From the NCBI RefSeq assembly GCF_000835495.1, contig NW_015622541.1:4278001-4342000 (forward strand): a stretch of 64,000 bases of DNA, in the 5' to 3' direction. Each line of letters starts with the position of its first letter. Within the stretch, counting starts at the first letter, position 1. Origin of the DNA: Cladophialophora immunda. Lineage: Eukaryota > Ascomycota > Eurotiomycetes > Chaetothyriales > Herpotrichiellaceae. The notes below the pieces were generated by a model. The model was given only the letters and a program-made list of their open reading frames with translations. It was not told where the DNA came from and did not search any database. Shown here piece by piece: positions 1 to 10,789 of the stretch. The translations under genes were made by a program, and so were the position numbers.

Positions 1-821
1 GACAGCAAGGACTGGTAAAGACCGCACGGGGTATCAGGCTATGGCACGCGATCTTTGGAATTCCTCTCGAAGCAACTCTGCGAGCGGGACGAGTACCAAT
101 TCTATTGATGCACGGAGGGGTGAGCAGTTCGGATTGGAATGCGCTACAGGTCGAATACTTGTCCCCGAATTACACGGTCATTGTCCTGGATCTCCCAGGA
201 CACGGCAGATCTCCATTCGATGACCGAGAGCTCTCGTACGAGAAGGTGGCCGCAGATATTGCCGGTGTACTCGACGTTCTCAAAGTCCCCAAAGTGGCCA
301 TCATCTCGTGGTCCGAAGGGACGATGATGGCTTGGTCGATGCTCGCTTACCAACAGCACCATCGCGTCGACCGAGCGTTCTGCTACTCGGCCCTCGATGA
401 CTACCGCAAAGCCGATGCAGAGAAAGTCATGCAAATATGGATGGTGGGCGAGTACTTCAGCCGGACGCAACGGGAGTGGGAAGAAACACATCCCGGGGAG
501 AAATGGGATGAGTTCTTGGGTGCCTGGATGACCATGTGGACGAGAGAGCCCATCTGGACGGTCGAGTCGTTCAGGCATTTGCCTATCAGGGGTCAAGACA
601 AGGGCGCTCCGATCGTGTGGATCGTGACTGGCGATCACGACGAATGGATTCCCCCAGAGACGCACGATCGCATGGCCAGATTCATCCCAAACTCGAGCTA
701 TCTCAAGATGCCGAGCGCTGGACATCTGACCTTCATCCAGAATCCTACAATGTACCACCGGATGATAGACTGTTTCTTAGAGGACACAGATGTTCCCTCA
801 ACGCTGAGGGCTTCGCTGTAA
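1..821 (+). CDS. alpha/beta hydrolase, 5' end cut by window edge
   Basis: The reading frame is open from base 3 to the TAA at 819-821, so the N terminus lies outside the window; an in-frame Met at 105 falls inside the fold and is not the start. Codons before it already read like an alpha/beta-hydrolase N terminus, ending in the LLMHGG oxyanion segment. The nucleophile elbow is S-W-S-E-G, so the usual first Gly of G-x-S-x-G is Ser. The likely acid is the Asp in TGDHDEW and the likely base the His in SAGHLTF. The visible part is a normal-length cap-plus-core hydrolase of the MhpC/epoxide-hydrolase type, probably cytosolic. Substrate unknown; its position suggests hydrolysis of an ester, lactone or C-C bond of the cluster's compound. 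No intron in the visible part. Confidence 0.85.
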   Translation, partial: QQGLVKTARGIRLWHAIFGIPLEATLRAGRVPILLMHGGVSSSDWNALQVEYLSPNYTVIVLDLPGHGRSPFDDRELSYEKVAADIAGVLDVLKVPKVAIISWSEGTMMAWSMLAYQQHHRVDRAFCYSALDDYRKADAEKVMQIWMVGEYFSRTQREWEETHPGEKWDEFLGAWMTMWTREPIWTVESFRHLPIRGQDKGAPIVWIVTGDHDEWIPPETHDRMARFIPNSSYLKMPSAGHLTFIQNPTMYHRMIDCFLEDTDVPSTLRASL

Positions 822-1233
822 CCTAGGTGCTAGAGGGAGAGCGAATTATCAGACATCCTTGTCAATAGTGCAGAAGAGACCACAGTAACCAAGCAAATAT
901 GATGCTGGATGCAAGGAAAAGCCACTCAACCACAGAATTCCAGAAGTCAAAATAGCCCCGCAACCCGTCATTTCTCTTAATTCCTGTGCCCAGACTCCCA
1001 TGCCTCCGCATTAACGGCGCTCATCTATTCCGGAGAGCCTCCGACGACGACTAGATTTGGCTGTCCCCAATTTCGTGTGACAATACATACAAGGCTAAAA
1101 AAATGGAACCTATCAAGAAGTGTGTGCCATGGGTTAAGAGGGCCAGCGCAGTGTCCGCCTTCACATCTAGACTCAGAGTGTGCGTTGAGTCGATGCCTTG
1201 TATTCGGCTCCCCCAATCCTTGTTCTGTACATA
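822..1233. other. intergenic, tandem genes
   Basis: This stretch holds the presumed 3' UTR of the hydrolase and the promoter of the C2H2 regulator. I see no convincing ORF, tRNA or repeat. Confidence 0.5.
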
Positions 1234-4200
1234 ATGGAATCCAAAGACTCTTTGCCAGAACACTCAGCACACAAGATTACAATGCCTCGATTCAAGTGCT
1301 TGTCATGTGGCAAACAATACTCCAAAGCCGAGCATCTGAAACGGCATCAACGATCTCGTAAGTCCTGTACGCCACCCTCCTCATAGCAAGCTGCTGACAA
1401 TTATAGACACACAGGAGCGGCCTTTCCAGTGCAACATATGTGACAAGTCCTTTTCAAGGAGGTCCGAGCTCCTCATTCCAAGATAAAGAACCATCAAGCT
1501 AATCTGCAGTTCAGTGACGTTTTGCGCCGGCATCAGAAAAATCACCCCACTCGCCGTGATGGCAGATCAACCAGGCGAACACCGCCGAATGAGCCGTTAC
1601 CAGAGCTTGTGGATACGATTGTTGTCTTCTCCCAAAATGAGGATGCTGCTCATGAGCCAGAGGGAGATGTTGAGGCTTCTTCGCCTACATTTTCTACAAG
1701 ACAAGTACACTTGTCTGCCACGAGTCAACAACGTCGAGCAAATTCCCATGTGTCGGAGCGACAAGACCCCTATCAAGATAGTTCTGTTCTCCCAGATGCG
1801 GACAGTTACATTGCCGAAGAACCACTGGAACTGACGTGGGACTCAACTATGGTCCAGTGTGCTGCTTCAAATGCCAGTTCTTATATTGCGATTCCAGCCC
1901 AAAGCCTGGGACTTGAGCCTGTTCCATCACCAAGTTGGCAAGACGAAGCCTTACACGACGCCGACCACTCCATTTCCCAGATTGAAACGACTTTGCAACC
2001 GCAAATGACCGAGTGCCAACCCTCGGCATCGGCAGAGGTTCAAGAGCCGCCAAGAGGAGGCGCTGTCGACCTCCAAGAGTTGTTATTGTTTCACGATATT
2101 TCGACCGATGTCCTTCCATTGAGCAGTTCACTTCTTCCTACCTTGCAACAAGCTTCTCGTCTGAACATATTCAGCCCTGAGTCGGCGCCTCTGCGAGGAC
2201 TACAAGAAAACTCCGATCCTCGCAAATGCTTTACGAGTCTGGTCTCAACAGAGCGCTTTGGGAAGATTCAACGCCGTTGGCATTCGCACTCAAGCAGACC
2301 AATTCGACTCATGCCCGACCTGTGGCGCAATCTGGCGGAAAGCAAGCAAGCAAATCTCTACAACGTCGAAATCCCACAAACATGCACTTCCCAATCGTCT
2401 GAGAAGCGTATCTCGAGATGGGGCTTTGACGAAGAGTGTCGTCAACAAATGCAACTCACACTCGACAGCTTGACGTGCGCTCGCAGCTCTTGGTTACCAG
2501 AATCTCCATGTTCACTGGAATCTGACAGATATCCATCAAGCACTGGGACCGAAAGGCTTACGCTCCCGTCCACCGAGACATGCGAGGTCGCCCTGGAGAT
2601 ATATTTCCATCAATTCCACCCAACCCTACCAGTTATTCATCCCCCGACATTTTCGGCCAAAGACGCACCGTTTCCTCTGCTGTTTGTCCTGTGTCTACTC
2701 GGATCCAGCATTCTAGGCTCTCCCAGCGCCATAAAATTGGTGTCCAGCTCTTTCACCGTGCGTTCTCCAACCCTCCCCACGATCTACGGAGCTAATTTGG
2801 AGGATATCTAGATGATCCTGGAACTGGTAGAGACCGAGTTGCAATCCGATATGGCCAGAAGGGGGTCCACCATGGAACAGTTAGGGGTGCTCACCACTGC
2901 CTTGCTAGTGCTGAATCTTGCCGCCATTACTGGCGTAAGTGACCTCACCCTGGGATGAATGGCGAAACTGATCAGACATCAGCAAACCTCGCGATGCATG
3001 GCTCAGGTGGAGATGCTCTATGTCAACCTAATGGCAGTACGTACATGGGGCCTTTGAGATCGGCCTCAAACTAACTCTTCCACTTAGCTGGCACAGTGGC
3101 ACGGACTTTTCTTTGTCCAGGACGATCTCACTGTGAATTCGACGTTGGACGCCATCGACGACGAAGAACGAAGATGGCATTCCTGGGCCAAGATCGAGTG
3201 TGTCAAAAGGTAAACATCAGCCACACCTTCTTCGCGCCTCACGCTCACTGGAAACAGGCTGATTATCGGCATCGTCGAGAGCGACATCTGGTTTGCCAGC
3301 CATTTCGCGACATGTCCCATGATCCGTCCCGAAACCATCAGACTTCTCCCACCATCCGACATGAAACTCTTCCATGCCGACACGGCGGCGCTCTGGTCCC
3401 AATTGAGGCCGAAATACGAAGCCGATCAGGGCCCCTATATTGTTGAATTCTATGTTCCCCTACTGAGCTCACGAACCCCGGAAATATCGGCGCTCTTGAC
3501 ATTGCTCCAGCATCGAGTCTACGAGACAAAGCACCGACTGACGTGCTCCAACGAGGATCACCGGTGCCTGGAACCGTGGCGACTGTACAAGACAACACCT
3601 AGCGACGCTGTTCTCGTTGATAAGATTGTCGGACTCCCTTCTGCAATACCGCTGAGCCGCGCCGACATCAATGGTGTCGTCTCGTGGCACACTTCTTGTA
3701 TCTTGATGACGGCCAACATGCGGCATTTCGAAGATGCGGCCGGGTGCAGCGGGACTGCCATGGTGGCACCTTCTCTGCGCGACATTGCCACCTGGGCCTG
3801 CACGCCCACGGCCAGACGGGCCGTTGTCCATGCCGCACAAATCTTCAAGCTGCTCTTCTACCGTCGAGTATCGGACATGGTCAGCGTCCACACGGTGGCG
3901 GCGCTGTTCAAATCCGCCCTGGTGCTGAGTTTCTACCTCCTCAATGCGCCAGAGACGGTTCATTCCGCGAATCACGGGACCTTGGAGCTGTTTGACGACG
4001 TCGACTGGTCTGTCGTCGGCTCACTTGGGGTGTCGAACCACCCCGGCGCTTTGTCTGGACCGGTTGATGCTGCTGCCGCAAAGGACGACCCTGTTGGCCA
4101 ATTTATTGAAACTGGCGGCGGTGTCAGCATTACTGGTATCTTCCACGCCCCGGGATTCTCGTCGTGCAGAAGGGTCCTGCTCCACGCCGCCGATCTGATG

Positions 4201-4299
4201 CAGACTATGGGGAAGTGGAGATCACGGACGTTGTCTCAGATTTTACACCTCCTGACTGATGACTTGATGGATGTCGACTCTGCCGATAACTATAACTAG
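1234..4299 (+). CDS. C2H2 zinc-finger / Fungal_trans transcription factor
   Basis: Seven exons: 1234-1357, 1407-1461, 1515-2757, 2812-2934, 2983-3036, 3088-3209, 3258-4299, giving about 920 residues in one frame. The first three exons assemble two tandem C2H2 fingers (first C-x2-C as CLSCGK, second as CNICDK, each followed by an H-x3-5-H pair) joined by the usual TQERPFQC linker. The linker and the SRSDVLRRHQ segment are created exactly by splicing introns 1358-1406 and 1462-1514, which supports those sites. A Ser/Pro/Gln-rich linker follows, then the Fungal_trans (PF04082-like) middle homology region, with YFHQFHPTLPVIHPPTF and the LGVLTTALLVLNLAAITG helix. Nuclear regulator, probably of this cluster. 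Start 1234 is the first in-frame ATG; 1282 is an alternative just before the fingers. Confidence 0.88.
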
Positions 4300-4363
4300 G
4301 CAATGATAGTCGAGTCAAATCTACCTACCCACAACACCCATGAAGCGCACTCTCTCTGTGAAG

Positions 4364-6118
4364 CTATGTCTCGAACTTGATACCATGTTCCTGTGCCTGT
4401 CTAAAAGCCTCGCGGATGACCTTCTCGTGCTGTGGGCTCCTTGGCGTGATACTGGCCGCAAATGGCTTTGGGACGCTGAGGAATCCCGGCACCATTTCCG
4501 TCTCGGGTTCGATGACGCCACCGTGTTCATCTTCGGCCTTCCGTATGTCGAATCCCCATAGTGTGCGGACAATGTTGATGTAGAGGGACCGTTCGGCGAC
4601 GTGGACACCTGGACACACCCGGCGCCCGGCGCCGTAGGTGAAGTGATCTCGTTGGTATGGATCACTGATATTGATGTAATCGGCTGCGGGAAGAGGCTTG
4701 TCCAGATACCTGGCCGGTTCAAAGGCTCGTGGATCCTTGTGCAGACTTTCGTCCATGTGGATTGCCCTGGCCGGTTAGCTGGGGTGCATATCTTTGAACG
4801 TGCCACACATTCCCAAACTTACCACCAATTAAGCATAATGACGGACCCGCTGGGGATGAAGTAGCCTCGATACCAATCGTCCTCGCTCGTGGCGTGAGGC
4901 ATGCCGAATTTGTTGACGGGTCGCCAGCGAAGCACTTCTTTGACCAGGGCCCGGACATAGGGAAGCTTCTCTTCGTCTTGCCACGCGGGAAGTCTGTCCT
5001 TTCCAATCACTTTGTCAATCTCTTCCTGAGCCCGCTTGACTACCTCGGGATGGAGCACCATACAAAGGAGGAAGTTGTTGAGTGTGGTGCCTGTGGTCTC
5101 GGAACCCGCCTCAATGAGGCCGCCGCAGGTGTACGCGGCCTGTAGATCGTCGATGCCACTTTTCCGTGGATCGTTGACCAGGAAATCCTTGCAGAAACAC
5201 TCTTCGGCGGTTCCGTCAGCGACCTGTTGTTTGAGATTGTTCCAGAGATCGAGATAAACTTGGCTGTCATGCTCGAACATTTTCCGCCCGACGGAACGCC
5301 AATTCCCAAAGAGGCACTGTGGTAACTTCGTCAGAGACGGGAAACTGTCCACGAGATATGCACCGGGGGCGGAAACGTGGGTGAAGTTGTCGAGGACCTG
5401 ATAGATGCGCTTCACCAGGGGGTGATCCCAGCTGGGCAGCCGATAGCCGTACGTCAGCTTCACGATCACCGACGCGCTGTACCTTCGATTGTGCATGTAG
5501 AAATTCTCGGGCGTGTCGAGGAGCTCCGTCATGAGTTGCTTGGACTCGAAATCCTGGATGGGCTGGTACTTGATGGCCGACGCGGCGTTGAGAAGCGCGT
5601 GGCTGTATTTGCGGAGCTGTCGCCATTGCGGGCCGTATGGCATGAACAGCTGTCTTTGGCCGCCGCTGACGGTGTCGGCGGCCATGGGGGACGGTGCCCT
5701 GGAGGAGTAGATGGCGGATTTTCTGTCCATCAGTTCTCGGACCGCACGGGGAGACGAGAGCCAGACGTAGTCGGCACCCCCGATCTTGGTGTAGAAAATC
5801 TCGCCGTATCTCCGGTGCCACTCGATGGCCTTTTCTCGCACTTTCTCGGTATCCGCGAGATCGAGGAGGTTGCCGACGAATGGAAGACCACGAGGGCCGG
5901 GCGGAAGGTGGCGTCTTCTGGAGTCCTGTCCAGCAAATGCTTTAGTTCTGCACAAAAATGGGTGTTCTCGGCATACATACCTTCAGACTCGAAGGCGTGT
6001 TATAGAGGTAAAGAGCCAATGCCGAGACCACGGGCAATAGTGTTATTACCATAATCCATATCAAGATTCTGTTCGAAAAGCCCAAGGCGAGCGTCAGGGA
6101 TGACGGTACGAGAGCCAT
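4364..6118 (-). CDS. cytochrome P450 monooxygenase
   Basis: Three exons (5981-6118, 4823-5925, 4364-4766) give 547 residues. Exon 1 encodes a luminal stub and a membrane anchor around residues 17-40, and splices into the proline-rich hinge LPPGPRGLP. All P450 landmarks are present: the I-helix AGSETTGT, the K-helix E-x-x-R (KEVLR), the FEPARYL segment, and the haem loop F-T-Y-G-A-G-R-R-V-C-P-G with Cys about residue 465. Architecture and length fit the fungal group annotated as O-methylsterigmatocystin oxidoreductase-like. ER-anchored; needs NADPH-P450 reductase. The role inferred is hydroxylation or oxidative rearrangement of the cluster's intermediate. It is convergent with the C2H2 regulator (64 bp apart). 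Family call sure, substrate unknown. Confidence 0.93.
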
Positions 6119-6660
6119 GGGTTGTCGTGGCGATAACAACGAAGGATCGGTATGCTTTGTCCTGTGCCAATGTCGCAGAGAAGTCGTGACAGACAGAGAA
6201 GTGTCTTGCAGAAGGCAGCCCGGTCTATTATCATATTTCAGAGTACCACATTGCCAAAGTTGCGAGGCTATCAGAGTCATGGATGCTAAAGTCTGGGATT
6301 TTACCGCGTCCACAAAGATATACTCCATTTCCTTCCTCTTCCACAACCAATGGCTGTTACTACAGGAGGCATACTCCCACATTACCAGCACATACACATG
6401 TTGTGGGGATTGTCGAGCAAGCTATGACATGAATTTCTTGAAGTGGAATAATGTGGGATCTTCCTATTCTCCCTGATCCCCGGCCTCCGCAGACTTCAAC
6501 ACCGTCTTTACTACGGAAACGTATCGTGTAGGCAAGTCTAGTAGAATCGTACGACCCGAGGATTCCTCCACTGAAGTTTTCTGGTCCGAGAAAACAGGAG
6601 GAAACATTTTCGTCAAACTTCTTCACAGAGTGTGGAAATGTCACATCCTTCTCCTTGTAC
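6119..6660. promoter_or_regulatory. P450 promoter region / SnoaL 3' flank
   Basis: Non-coding between two minus-strand genes. It should contain the P450 promoter and the terminator of the SnoaL-like gene. Short ORFs here lack family features; no clear TATA or palindrome found. Confidence 0.4.
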
Positions 6661-7343
6661 TTAGTTTTCTGGCTTACCAGAAGTGCCAGTACCACAAGTC
6701 AAATCACCCTGACCAGTGACGAGATCAACTGGGAAAGAAACGTGCTCGTGGATCCATTTCCATTTCCCGTCGATCTTCCTTAACAGACTAGTCATTCGAA
6801 AGGTGAAGGAGAACTGTTTTCCATCTGTCCCTGTACCCCAATATCTCTGAATCATGGTGCCGTAGCCCGAGTCCTTGGAGGTCGCCACAATTTCCAAATC
6901 TTTGCACGCGAGGTGCGAGTCGTCGTAGTACACGTCAATGCTGTCGTAGTGCTGAGCGAAACCTCCACGAGGAATCACTTTCATGAGATCAAAGTACATG
7001 GTCTCAGGGAGGTCGTAGAATGATTTTGCCCTTTCCTTATTCCCAAAGTCGGTGTGGTTGAAATGGATCCATTCTCTGTAGTGCTCCAATATTTCTTGTT
7101 CTTCGTTTGCCAGTTCAGGACGGTGATACTGGAGAAAAACCCGAGTGAGTATCAACTCTCTATTGTCTTGTGTTTGGACGACAGAGGTCTCCACGTACCT
7201 TGCTGGGTGGCATTCCAAGCTTCTCTTGTACCGCTTTGATGGTGGTCAGGTTTGACTGCCGATTGAATTAGCTAGTAAGCGGTGAGAAAAGGCCATGAGG
7301 CTGTCACTTCGTCCATCCATTGCGACTTCTCTGAACTACCCAT
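6661..7343 (-). CDS. SnoaL-like / NTF2-fold protein
   Basis: Three exons: 7308-7343 (12 codons), 7199-7255 (19 codons) and 6661-7128, all phase 0, giving 186 residues. The two small exons were placed by consensus introns; the first has a CTAAT branch site shortly before its CAG acceptor. The order of elements is an N-terminal helix, YREWIHFNHTDF, a FYDLPETMYFDLMKV segment, and alternating beta strands ending at WKWIHEHVSFPVDL, typical of the NTF2/SnoaL cone (DUF4440/ketosteroid-isomerase-like). Such proteins act as polyketide cyclases, isomerases or dehydratases in aromatic pathways, or as small binding proteins. Likely cytosolic. Exact chemistry cannot be deduced. A second SnoaL-like protein occurs at 40942-41610 but is very different. 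Confidence 0.8.
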
Positions 7344-7687
7344 CGTGATCGTTACTGACAAAATAGGAGGGCCTTCGCAAATCTTCGGAGTGCTTGGAAA
7401 TCGTTGTCACCGTCAACAGCTGTTCTGTGACTAAATGCATATTAAGATTGACCTTGTCATTAATACCACATGTGTAGTTCACCCCACTCTACGGCTTGCA
7501 GGGGCACGACGGCATCCCGCCGTTCTCCACAAAGATACCCCGTATGAGCCACATAGATGCTATTGGCCCCAACTTCTTAAGCGAGCTACAAGGTATTCTC
7601 TTACTAACGCTCCTGAGGTTTCAAGGACGTTTTGTGTAGTTGGCTGTCAGCAACACTGGAAATGATCCTGTAACCTATCTTGGGAAA
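7344..7687. other. intergenic, tandem minus-strand genes
   Basis: Holds the promoter of the SnoaL-like gene and the 3' flank of the NmrA-like gene. No coding or RNA signal recognised. Confidence 0.4.
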
Positions 7688-8815
7688 TCATCTAGGGGAA
7701 TCGCCATTCAAAAACGACGACCAGTCTTGCTTCCGGATCCATTCTTCTACAGTGCCGAGTTTACACGGATGTCGCAGCTAGTAAAAATGAGCAACGACGT
7801 CGTCGACGGCGGAATGAGACGAACTTACCGCGTGAGGTTGAGTTAAGGCGGGATCTTCCCGCAGCTTGAATCCAAACTCGGTCATATTTGCCATGCCCTC
7901 TGCCAGCATTTCTCTCACGTCGGGCTCCAAATCACCGGGCATACCGTCTATGATAACGTGGATTGGGAGCGTGGTGATTCTGGCCTTGACGTTGAGGGTC
8001 TTACTCCACGCTTCAACGAAGTCACCAAATTTCATCCATGCTCGATAGCCCATGAGCTTTATCCCCGGGGGCTCTTGGAGCAATGCCTGAACAAGCGGGC
8101 CAGTATCTTCCTCGGCGGCGATCAAAGGAAGTGGGGTATCGGCAGTGAACTGATTGACAAAGGTGAAAGACCCGTCTGCTTCCTGTGTATCCTTCAGCCT
8201 ACTTGCCTGTCAGCATAGTGGAGGTGCATATACCTTCTTAGGCATTTCTGTCGCCAGTTGAGCAAAATTTGACAGGTAAACGCCGACTTGAATTGTACTC
8301 GTCTTCTTCCAGAGCTCAGGATGTCTTTCTTTCCCGTACTTCTCTGCATGCGCCTTTGTATCCGCGTGGTAGGCACCTGTGTATTTCCCTTCACTGTGTT
8401 CGGCCACATCTGCAATGGTGGAAAAGACCAGCCGCTCTAGGACCGGGACAGTAGCTGCTGCATCGAATATGTTCTTGCCCTGCTGAAGCTCGTACTCGTA
8501 AGCCCATTGACTGAGTTTCTGACCCGTTTTCCGTGTTCTGGTCAGATTTGGGTCGCTCAATGGTTTCCAAAAGTCGGTGACTCCGAAAATGACATGAGCT
8601 CCTTGGAAAGCACGGGACAACGACTCCAAATCGTTAAGGTCCGCTTCCACCATCTCAACGCCACAAGCAGAAAGTCTCTTCGAAGATGGTGATCCCAAAG
8701 ACCTTGTTATTCCTCGTATTCTCCAACCTGGCTGACCAAGAAATGTGTCCACAATCGAGCCCCCCTGCGTCCCGGTCGCTCCAACAATTACGAAGATCTT
8801 GTTTGTCACTGTCAT
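7688..8815 (-). CDS. NmrA-like NAD(P)-binding protein
   Basis: Three phase-0 exons (8234-8815, 7829-8191, 7688-7777) give 344 residues. The N terminus is a Rossmann fold with the NmrA/isoflavone-reductase-type motif GATGTQGGS, followed by RGITRS and the substitution-prone middle HVIFGVTDFWKPL. The last exon supplies the C-terminal helix VEEWIRKQDW, which matches the usual end of the family and supports splicing of intron 7778-7828. NmrA-like proteins are atypical SDRs without the Tyr-Lys pair; they act as redox sensors or as reductases in secondary metabolism. Transcribed divergently from the FAD monooxygenase at 9152 across 336 bp, so the pair is probably co-regulated. Intron 8192-8233 (42 nt) is the least certain splice. 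Confidence 0.87.
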
Positions 8816-9151
8816 GATGGCAGGACTGCAAATTGGTGCTCAAAATGGTTGTACTGATGTCCTAAAGTATTGCCTTGCATTGATCTTACGTCTAGATTCT
8901 AAGATGAAAAACTCTGTAGAAAACATTCGACCAGTCCACTCTTTACTCGAGAGAACAAAGGCGGCATCCCACCACCAAATCGATGCACCACAGATCCCAC
9001 ATGCCACATCCGCTCAATCGAACCAATCCGCCACATAAGCTTCCCTAAAGACGCAGGATCAAACCAAACACAATGAAACACAATCAGAAAATATCAAAAA
9101 GCTTCATGTGGTAGCAGGGTTTCCGAGAACGTACTCGTACGGGATTCAAGT
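8816..9151. promoter_or_regulatory. bidirectional promoter, NmrA-like / FAD monooxygenase
   Basis: The 336 bp between two divergent start codons must contain both promoters. An interrupted palindrome, CGTAC-TC-GTACG, lies at 9130-9141, ten bases before the ATG at 9152; its position suits either a 5' UTR or an operator. No TATA box is clear. Confidence 0.5.
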
Positions 9152-10668
9152 ATGGGAAACCTCGACAACGTCAGTGTGATAGTTGCGGGTGCTGGCTTTG
9201 GAGGTCTCACTGCAGCCATAGAACTGAGACGCAAAGGCGCGTCGGTCAAGGTTTTTGAGGCCACCAAGGAACTCACTGAACAAGGTCTGATCATTCTATG
9301 GCCCGAGCACATGTCGCTGCACACTGAACCGACCTAATATAGGTGACACCGTTCAAATCCCTTCGAATGCTACCAAGACCTTGAGCAAATGGGGAGACGT
9401 GCTCGGAGAAATCGCAAAAGATTCAGCCCAGCCGAAGTTTTTGGAATGTCAAAACTCCCAGGGGACTCTGCTGGTCAAGCAAGTTTTGCCTGGGCAGTAC
9501 GACGGATATCCCATTTTGTACCCGAGCCGTGGTCGAGCCCACAAGATCATGTTCGAGTACGCGAAATCAATTGGTGTCGAGGTCCAATTCGGGACCCGGA
9601 TCTCCCGATACTTTGAAAATGAACACGAGGCTGGAGTTTTTGTCGGAGACGAGCAATTCACGGCTGATGCGGTAATCGCAGCAGACGGAGTCCACAGCAA
9701 GGCCAGAGCCATCATCACCGACAACCCAGAGAGTTCTCGGTCGAGTGGGTTTGCGGCATATCGTTGCTGGTTTCCAGTGAAGGCACTGCCGGACATTCCA
9801 TTACTGGACGACATTATAAACGCAAAGGAAGACCGCTATTGGACTTGGATCGGGCCAGATGTGCATGCTCTGGTTATGACAAATGTCAAGATGCAGTGGT
9901 TGGCATGTTTCTGCACGCACAGGGTAGGTGTAGAGTTTCCCAGACGCGCCATCTATACTGATCACCTTTAATGGGTAGGACGACTACACAGCCGAAGAGT
10001 CATGGAGCTTTCCCGGAAGGAAAGAGGACTTGTTGAAGGTAGTTGAAGGATGGGATGAGAAATTGAGGACTATCTTTGAATCTATACCGCCAGAGAAGCT
10101 GATTGACTGGAAATTGCTATGGAGGGATCCTGTATCGTCATGGGTCTCGAGAGGAGGGCGGATTGCCCTTGTTGGTGATTCCGCCCACCCCCATCTTCCA
10201 AGTTCGGGTCAAGGTGCGGCTCAAGCCATCGAGGATGGGGCGACGATAGGTGCTGTGCTCGACCGTGCGGGCAAGACCAATATTCCTCTTGGCCTGCGCG
10301 TATACGAGAAGCTTCGGTGAGTTGATTTTCCTCTTGCTCTCCATTTTAATCCTGACTTGGCGCCTTGCAGATTTACTCGGGTCAACCTGACACAACGCAT
10401 GGGCTGGGAGTTGCGGCACCTCTGGCATGAAACAGATTGGGAGGCTGTCCAGAAGAACCCCAAAATCTTGGAGTTCCGGCAGCCGTACTGGCTCTTCGGA
10501 GGCGATCCTGAAGCATATGCGTACGAGGCATTCGACGAGGTGGTGGAGTGCCTGAACACAAACCAGGAATTCGTACCAAAGAATGTCCCTGAGGGATATC
10601 GACACAAGCCGTGGACCATGGAGGACATGTTGAATCGTTCAGGCCGTAAATTTGTAGTCTACGACTGA
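9152..10668 (+). CDS. FAD-dependent monooxygenase 1 (salicylate-hydroxylase type)
   Basis: Four exons: 9152-9284, 9343-9923, 9979-10316, 10371-10668; 449 residues. Group A flavoprotein hydroxylase signatures are complete: the dinucleotide-binding G-A-G-F-G-G near the N terminus, the AADGVHSKAR (DG) motif and the ALVGDSAHPHLP (GD) motif. It should bind FAD, use NAD(P)H and O2, and hydroxylate (or oxidatively decarboxylate) an aromatic ring. It is clearly paralogous to the protein at 12862-14338: both share RYFENE/DYFENE, the DGVHSKAR motif, ESWSFPG, a WRDP motif and GDSAHP at equivalent places. The last intron of both genes interrupts the same Arg codon. Divergent with the NmrA-like gene, convergent with the OMT-like gene. 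Confidence 0.93.
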
Positions 10669-10789
10669 AGAGAAGCTCAAATGCAGCTATGCGGCTATGG
10701 TCTTTTGTGATATAGTGATATTATCTCAGTTCAAAGGTCTTTTGTCTACCTCTTGTCCGCTTTACCCTTGCGACTTTGCTGCAGACCTA

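Noticed and set aside
1514..1834. Alternative frame at the start of the C2H2 regulator exon 3
   Set aside because: Splicing into 1515 in the other frame rebuilds a perfect second zinc finger.
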